Source: Bipolaris cookei (Eukaryota > Ascomycota > Dothideomycetes > Pleosporales > Pleosporaceae). Taken from it: a DNA stretch of 64,000 nt. The position numbers and the translations under genes were made by a program. The notes below the pieces were generated by a model that saw only the letters and a list, made by a program, of their open reading frames with translations, ran no database searches and had not been told where the DNA came from. The DNA is taken from the NCBI GenBank assembly GCA_002286855.1, contig NRSV01000033.1:310001-374000 (forward strand), given 5' to 3'. Shown here one piece after another: positions 59,612 through 64,000 of the stretch; position 1 is the stretch's first letter; every line of letters begins with the position of its first letter.

Positions 59612-60765
59612 ATTTCATACAATTCAAGAGGTGTGGTGCATGGCTATGCCAAAGCTGAATACAAACTATGCTCATCAACTCATCAACAGTCTTTTGGTGA
59701 GGCCCGGTTTGCGAGAAAGGCTCATTATCTCGGCCCAAACGTATCATTGTCCTATCCCATTGTCCTATGCTACATCCGAAACGAATTGTATAAGCATTGT
59801 AGGGGTTCTATGGAGGGACCGCTTCATAACTAACGGATGATCTTGACGTTTTATCATCACTGCATAAAGTATTTGTGTTGTATCACGTGCCGTTCCGCTC
59901 TAGCGCGTATCAAAGTGTACTTGGGGATTCTGTTCTGACGCCAAGCAGCCTCAAGCCAACTAACTTTGTCACCGCCTCGTACTCGACTAGTACACGATGA
60001 AGGCAATATTTGGAAAATCAGATCCTACCGGTGTTGTTTATGCACTAAAGCGTGTCGATGATATGTTGTTATACAACTTACAAATGATCACCTCTGCAAA
60101 TAGTAACCTCAAGTAGCCATGCAAAGAAACACGATAAGCATCTGGAAAGCTGTGGCACGCTTGTGTCGATCCAGACGTAATGTGGGGTCACTCAGGACAA
60201 GGTTTCGACACAAAATCCGGTGATCTCCCGCCATCGCGTGAAGGTTAGTGCGCCAAGGCCTACGAAACCTTTTCCCAGACGGCGCCAAAACTGCAACGTC
60301 GGCATGCCAAACATTAGTGACTAATTCCGTGTTCGGACACAGCATAGTAGCCTTGGCAAACAGACCGGAATGCAACACGATTCAGGACAACCGGTGCTCG
60401 TTTGGTTTGCGTCTAGACCCTGGGGAACCTTAGCGCACCAAACTGCAGCATGCTTCGAAACTGCAGCATTAAGCACTCTGCCAACTCTCCGGCACCTCTG
60501 CGGAAACTTGGCCTCTGCCTTGTTCCATCTCCAGACTACGGCGATGCAGCCACCTTTGAGTTTCGTGATACCCTTTACAGAAGGTCGGTCTGAGCAAGTA
60601 TAAATACCGCGTGTCCCACCACCCAAAGAATCATTATCGGACAGGTTCCTCAATCACTAACAGGCTAATATCTTTTATTTCGTCTTCCAGCATCTCTCAC
60701 TTTCTTATTACAACTTCTATATAATCATATTCCATCAATTTCGATAAATTTTAACAACCGCCATC
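59612..60765. other. Intergenic upstream of the secreted repeat protein
   Basis: Mostly featureless. The right end holds a TATA box (60599-60606) and a C/T-rich leader with TTTTATTTCGTC and CAATCACTAAC, consistent with a strong promoter. Confidence 0.4.
60599..60606 (+). promoter_or_regulatory. TATA box of the secreted repeat protein gene
   Basis: TATAAATA lies 160 bp upstream of the ATG at 60766, followed by a pyrimidine-rich leader, a pattern seen in strongly expressed fungal genes. Confidence 0.5.
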
Positions 60766-61854
60766 ATGCAGTACATTCTCGTTGCCTCTCTCCTCACCTC
60801 TGCTGTCTACGCTGCTCCCTACGCTCAGGTCCAGCAGCAAAACCCCAACGCCCAGCCGGCAACCACTCCCAACAACCCCACCGGTCAGGGTGCTGGTATC
60901 GCGAACGGTCAAACCCCTACCGCCAGCGATCTCGCAACTGCCGTCTCCAACTGGATGGCCGATACCTCCATGGTCTCCAACTTCCTTAACAACGGTGCCA
61001 GCATCCAGAACAACGTCCAGTTCAAGCAGGCCGCTACCGTTGCCTACAACGCCGAGGTTGACGAGCTCAACCAAAAGGCCGTCATCGACGCTGCTAACAG
61101 CGCGGACCCCAACGTCATTGCTGCCAACAGCACTCTCGCAACTGGCGGTGCTTTCCAGGATGTCGTCGACAAGCTCCAGCAAATGTCCATCCAGGGTATG
61201 GCTGCCGCCGGCAACATCGACCTGATCAACCAGAACCGCTGTGTCAACGTTCTCCCCAACATCGATGCCTACATGGCCTCCACCGGCTCTTCCAGCCAGG
61301 CTGTCCGCCCTACCGCGTGCAACCAGACTGGTGTCATCAACGGTGTTCAGGGAACTGGTCCTACCCAGCCTGGCCAGCCTGCAGGTAGCCCTGCGGCTGC
61401 TTTCGCTGCTGCCCAGGCTCTTGCTCAGGGAACTGGTAACGGTCAGGTTCAGAATGGTGCCACTCCTGGTGCTGCTGCTCCTGCTGGTACTGCTGGAACT
61501 GCTGGAGCTACCACTCCTCAGGGCCAGACCACTCCTCAGGGCCAGACCACTCCTCAGGGCCAGACCACTCCTCAGGGCCAGACCACTCCTCAGGGCCAGA
61601 CCACTCCTCAGGGTCAGGCCCAGGGACAAGCTGCTCAGGGACAGGCCGCTCAAGGACAAGCTGCTCAGGGACAGGCCGCTCAAGGACAAGCTGCTCAGGG
61701 ACAGGCCGCTCAAGGACAAGCTGCTCAGGGACAGGCCGCTCAAGGACAGGCCGCTCAAGGACAGGCCGCTCAAGGACAGGCCGCTCAAGGACAAGCTGCT
61801 CAGGGCCAGGCTGGCAACGGCGCCGCCGCCGGTGGCCGCCAGGGCGGTAACTAA
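60766..61854 (+). CDS. Secreted protein with tandem TTPQGQ and AAQGQ repeats (362 aa)
   Basis: A single exon. A signal peptide (MQYILVASLLTSAVYA, cleaved before APYAQ) leads to a folded-looking region (about 40-190) with helices such as DLATAVSNWMADTSMVSNFL and DEVDKLQQ-type segments. It has two Cys (ending QNRCVNVL and PTACNQTG) that may form a disulphide. Residues about 200-248 are Gly/Ala/Pro/Gln-rich. Then come six perfect TTPQGQ units (61510-61617) and twelve AAQGQ units (61630-61809), ending NGAAAGGRQGGN. No GPI signal. Codon use is strongly C-ending, as in highly expressed genes. The repeats suggest a wall-associated or extended extracellular protein; a plant-facing role cannot be judged. 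No family recognised. Confidence 0.8.
   Translation: MQYILVASLLTSAVYAAPYAQVQQQNPNAQPATTPNNPTGQGAGIANGQTPTASDLATAVSNWMADTSMVSNFLNNGASIQNNVQFKQAATVAYNAEVDELNQKAVIDAANSADPNVIAANSTLATGGAFQDVVDKLQQMSIQGMAAAGNIDLINQNRCVNVLPNIDAYMASTGSSSQAVRPTACNQTGVINGVQGTGPTQPGQPAGSPAAAFAAAQALAQGTGNGQVQNGATPGAAAPAGTAGTAGATTPQGQTTPQGQTTPQGQTTPQGQTTPQGQTTPQGQAQGQAAQGQAAQGQAAQGQAAQGQAAQGQAAQGQAAQGQAAQGQAAQGQAAQGQAAQGQAAQGQAGNGAAAGGRQGGN
61510..61617 (+). repeat. Six 18-bp coding repeats (TTPQGQ)
   Basis: The unit ACCACTCCTCAGGGCCAG repeats six times almost perfectly; only the last copy has GGT for GGC. The near-identity at silent sites points to recent expansion or strong homogenisation. Confidence 0.95.
61630..61809 (+). 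repeat. Twelve 15-bp coding repeats (AAQGQ), partly in a 30-bp higher-order unit
   Basis: Two silent variants, GCTGCTCAGGGACAG and GCCGCTCAAGGACAA, alternate through the first half as a 30-bp super-unit, then a single variant GCCGCTCAAGGACAG runs several times. The pattern shows stepwise duplication. The repeat length is probably variable between strains. Confidence 0.92.
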
Positions 61855-62192
61855 GAAGTCCAGCCCAACAACAGGCTCGAGTAGGAGAGGGGCATGGAAC
61901 ATCCAAGATGGAAACAAACAAAAGGCAGAGTCCAACCGTGTTGTGCAGGTTCACGATCACGTTTTCGCTCTCCTTTAGTATGTAAATAAGCTTTGTTTTT
62001 TCTTGTTTTTACTAGGGGATGTAATGGCTGGTGGCGAGTGGAGTATGTATATGTCTATAGCTCTGTAGTTATTGTCAGTTGTGAGATGCTGGACAATGGC
62101 GAATATAAAAGGTATTAGCCTGTTTAACTTTACTTTACTTTGCTGGTGCTACTGATGTGGTTGTGTGAAGTCTTTCTTTTCTTTTAACTCTA
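61855..62192. other. 3' flank of the repeat-protein gene
   Basis: Untranslated sequence, ending at the TA target site of the transposon. Nothing else is seen. Confidence 0.4.
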
Positions 62193-62393
62193 ACGTGGTT
62201 CACAAGCGAGTGGCCACCTCCCCACCAGCGCGTCGACATCGACACCTTATTACGCACTTTTATCACAGTCAATAAAATATCACGATATACCAAATTAATT
62301 ATCAGAATCGCTACTATCACTTGCACTATCTATCTCAACTGCACAGGTACGAGCTTTATGTCCAGTCTGCTTGCAACGCCCGCACCGCCTCTC

Positions 62394-62816
62394 TGTTAAG
62401 AGTAGGATCTTGAGTGGAAGTAATATAAGACTTCTGGTGTCAAGACTCTTGGGTTGGTTTTCGCGGATGAAGTGACAGGGTGGTATGAACAGTGTTTCTG
62501 CAAGTAACTCGTATATTGTACTTGTACTCGTAACTTAAGTTGAACACATCGAGCCCTAAGGGTTCGATGCCTATTACTATATACTTTTGATGCTCGTAAC
62601 CCTCGGTCAGAGGAGCCCGAGTATTCCTCGGTGGCTTATGTGCGAGGACTATTCCTCGGTGGCTTATGTACGAGGAGTCTGCCAAGACCTTTCCTCGGGC
62701 ATGCGTCACCGAGGAGGTCACGTGATACGTGCCCCCGCGTTACATATGGCTGGGTCGACTGGTCGTCGATGCTTCTTAACTTAACCGCCGTGCCTCCTCC
62801 CTTCAGGTTCGTAACA
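62394..62816. mobile_element. Solo LTR (423 bp) nested in the transposon
   Basis: The segment starts TGTTA and ends TAACA, a perfect 5-bp terminal inversion with TG...CA ends. It is flanked by an exact 5-bp duplication CTCTC (62389-62393 and 62817-62821). Joining the flanks restores the transposase frame between the RGER region and RRCGRC. This is the scar of an LTR retrotransposon (gypsy/copia type not decided) whose internal part was lost by LTR-LTR recombination. Confidence 0.9.
62623..62678. repeat. 28-bp tandem duplication inside the solo LTR
   Basis: ATTCCTCGGTGGCTTATG plus ten more bases occurs twice in a row with few differences. Related CCTCGG/CCGAGG half-sites recur nearby (62601, 62707), so the LTR may carry a repeated regulatory element. 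Confidence 0.75.
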
Positions 62817-63719
62817 CTCTCTCCTCGCACCCTCTTCGACGCACTCTCACCATCACCACAACTACTACCCGCCTATTCAGCTAATACTTCTTGTACCTCG
62901 CCTACAGTAAGAGTCTGTTCTTTTCGTGTGTATCGACGCTTGCGGCCCTTACGCTTGTTTGATTCGTCTAGAGCCTCTTGAAGAGTAGCCGGCGACCCGA
63001 AGCGCCCACGCCTTGGATCACAGTAACCCACTCACGGTTACCTGGCTGTATCCGCTTCTTTTTGCCATATCCTTCTGGGCCTGTGACAACCAACTGTGAT
63101 AAAATCTTGCCCATCACAAAGCCAATTTTGTTAAAATTGTAGATATCGTCGTCCACAATACCCCACTTCTGCTTTGTCGCCTCGACTAAGTCGAACCAGC
63201 GCTAGATAGCTGCTGAGTCCTCGCAGGTAGCTCGCTGGTGATCACAAGGACGGGTCTAGTGCGTACGGAGCTCAGGAGTTCGCTTGACAAAGTTGTCAAC
63301 CCAGTTCTTGCCAGTAGGGTTGCTCTCCCGCTCATGCAACAGTTTATCAGCCATTGCTCGAACGTCAGCCTTTGTAGGCGCAAATCCTCGCGCAGACTCC
63401 TCAAGAATACACTTAACTATAGCCTCCTCTTCTAGCTTATTCAGACACTTTGAGTTCGCTTCGCAGTCGCGCTGGGGGCGCGTTCCAGCGCGTCGCCGTC
63501 GAATTGTTGTTCGGGGGACGCTATATATCTCTGCAGCACGTTTTACACTTTGAACACGTTTGGATTTAACATCAAAGAGAGCAAGTTGAATATCTAATTC
63601 GTTAGAAATAAATCGGGCACTGCGTGGTTGAGACATGTCGCGTTGTAGTGTTGACATTAGGGCGCTGGTAGGGAGGTGGCCACTTGCTTGGGGTGGCCGC
63701 TTGCTCGTGAACCACGTTA

Positions 63720-64000
63720 CTAAGAATGAGAATTTAATGGGCAAGGGATGGAAGCGAAGAAGTATCTAATTTTTGGGTTCCAAATAAGTAACAAAGTTCC
63801 TGCTGTTGAAGAAGAATACCAGAAGTGATTCTTCTTAGCCACATGACGGTAAGCACATACATTATAATACAATACACGCAACTATAACCCCTCTGGCCTG
63901 AGGTTTGGCTTTCCTTCGCCTTGGTTCAGAGTATCCTAGCAGTTGGGTTTGGTAGAGTGGCCTGATAACTATTTTAGCCGGATACCTGATCCCGCACGAC
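63720..64000. other. Right-edge flank, no gene seen
   Basis: AT-rich sequence outside the transposon; no ORF or repeat that I can support. Confidence 0.4.

Larger units (their letters stand above)
62305..63657 (-). pseudogene. Fot1/pogo transposase remnant
   Basis: Reading leftward: an N-terminal helix-turn-helix region (SVKRAAEIYSVPRTTIRRR), the Tc5/CENP-B type block (GKNWVDNFVKRTPELRT), stop codons, then KQKWGIVDDDIYNFNKIGFVMGK and PGNREWVTVIQG. After a deletion junction near 62990 comes the tail (KRKGRKRRYTRKEQTLTVGE). Past the LTR lies a CCHC-like zinc knuckle (CGRCKQTGHKARTC). The first catalytic Asp, expected in YNFDETGF, is Asn; the neighbouring Glu and Thr are also changed. All are transition changes. 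The rest of the DDE core is deleted, so no transposase can be made. Confidence 0.82.
62193..63717 (-). mobile_element. Decayed Fot1/pogo-type (Tc1/mariner superfamily) DNA transposon
   Basis: Terminal inverted repeats begin ACGTGGTTCAC at both ends: 62193 on the plus strand, and 63717 reading leftward. Similarity extends through AGCGAGTGGCCACCTCCC; the right end has an extra GCGGCCACC copy. The element is flanked by TA on both sides (62191-62192 and 63718-63719), the target duplication of this superfamily. The transposase runs on the minus strand. Subtracting the nested 423-bp LTR and its duplicated 5 bp leaves about 1.1 kb, well short of a full Fot1-type element, in line with loss of the catalytic core. 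Confidence 0.88.

Noticed and set aside
60751..61935. A 394-codon open frame antisense to the secreted repeat protein (SLSGLSLSG repeats)
   Set aside because: It is the shadow of the sense gene: 15- and 18-bp repeats are multiples of three and C-ending codons keep the reverse frame open. The sense frame has the signal peptide, TATA box and leader.

Overview
The window is nuclear DNA from a filamentous ascomycete, probably a Dothideomycete close to Pleosporales. The evidence is short introns (about 46-190 nt, GT...AG, with CTRAY-like branch sites), one-gene transcription units on both strands, and typical Pezizomycotina proteins (Snx41/Atg20, Vps17, Pds5, Tti1, a CAP59-type mannosyltransferase, a HET/WD40 relic, a decayed Fot1/pogo element). 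All gene models below were spliced by hand from sequence; no database was searched.

Layout. 1-5150: the first codons of a secreted protein, an amidase and an empty repeat-bearing stretch. 5155-20777: housekeeping genes, namely Vps17-like PX-BAR protein (-), mitochondrial EF-G2 (+), two small membrane proteins (+), a CAP59-family mannosyltransferase (+), a Zrt3-like ZIP zinc transporter (+) and Snx41/Atg20 (-). 21817-24872: an AlaX-type tRNA editing protein and an MCT-type MFS transporter, both (-). 26403-38953: a compact set of enzymes acting on C-N bonds: nitrilase, 2-oxoglutarate/Fe oxygenase, argininosuccinate-synthase-like ligase, PuuE/polysaccharide-deacetylase-like hydrolase and RhAmidase-type amidase, followed by a DHA14 transporter. 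39817-40954: a dead HET-WD40 gene. 42361-50722: a divergent Pds5/Tti1 pair. 53485-59611: an INO80F-like protein, an uncharacterised 587-residue protein, Ste14 and a sugar O-acetyltransferase. 60766-61854: a secreted protein with tandem peptide repeats. 62193-63717: a dead Fot1/pogo transposon carrying a nested solo LTR.

How genes may work together. The best candidate for an undescribed system is 26403-38953. It has no PKS or NRPS. An ATP-pyrophosphatase ligase and an oxygenase are transcribed divergently, a PuuE-like hydrolase and an amidase share a 494-bp divergent promoter, and exporter and nitrilase lie at the edges. It could make a small nitrogen-rich metabolite or break down amides, nitriles and ureides; the sequence cannot decide. 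The exporter has an in-frame TAG before its last membrane helix, so the locus may be partly decayed in this isolate. Elsewhere Pds5 (cohesion) and Tti1 (PIKK maturation) share a promoter with MCB-like sites, and two PX-BAR sorting nexins (Vps17, Snx41) lie 13 kb apart, probably by chance.
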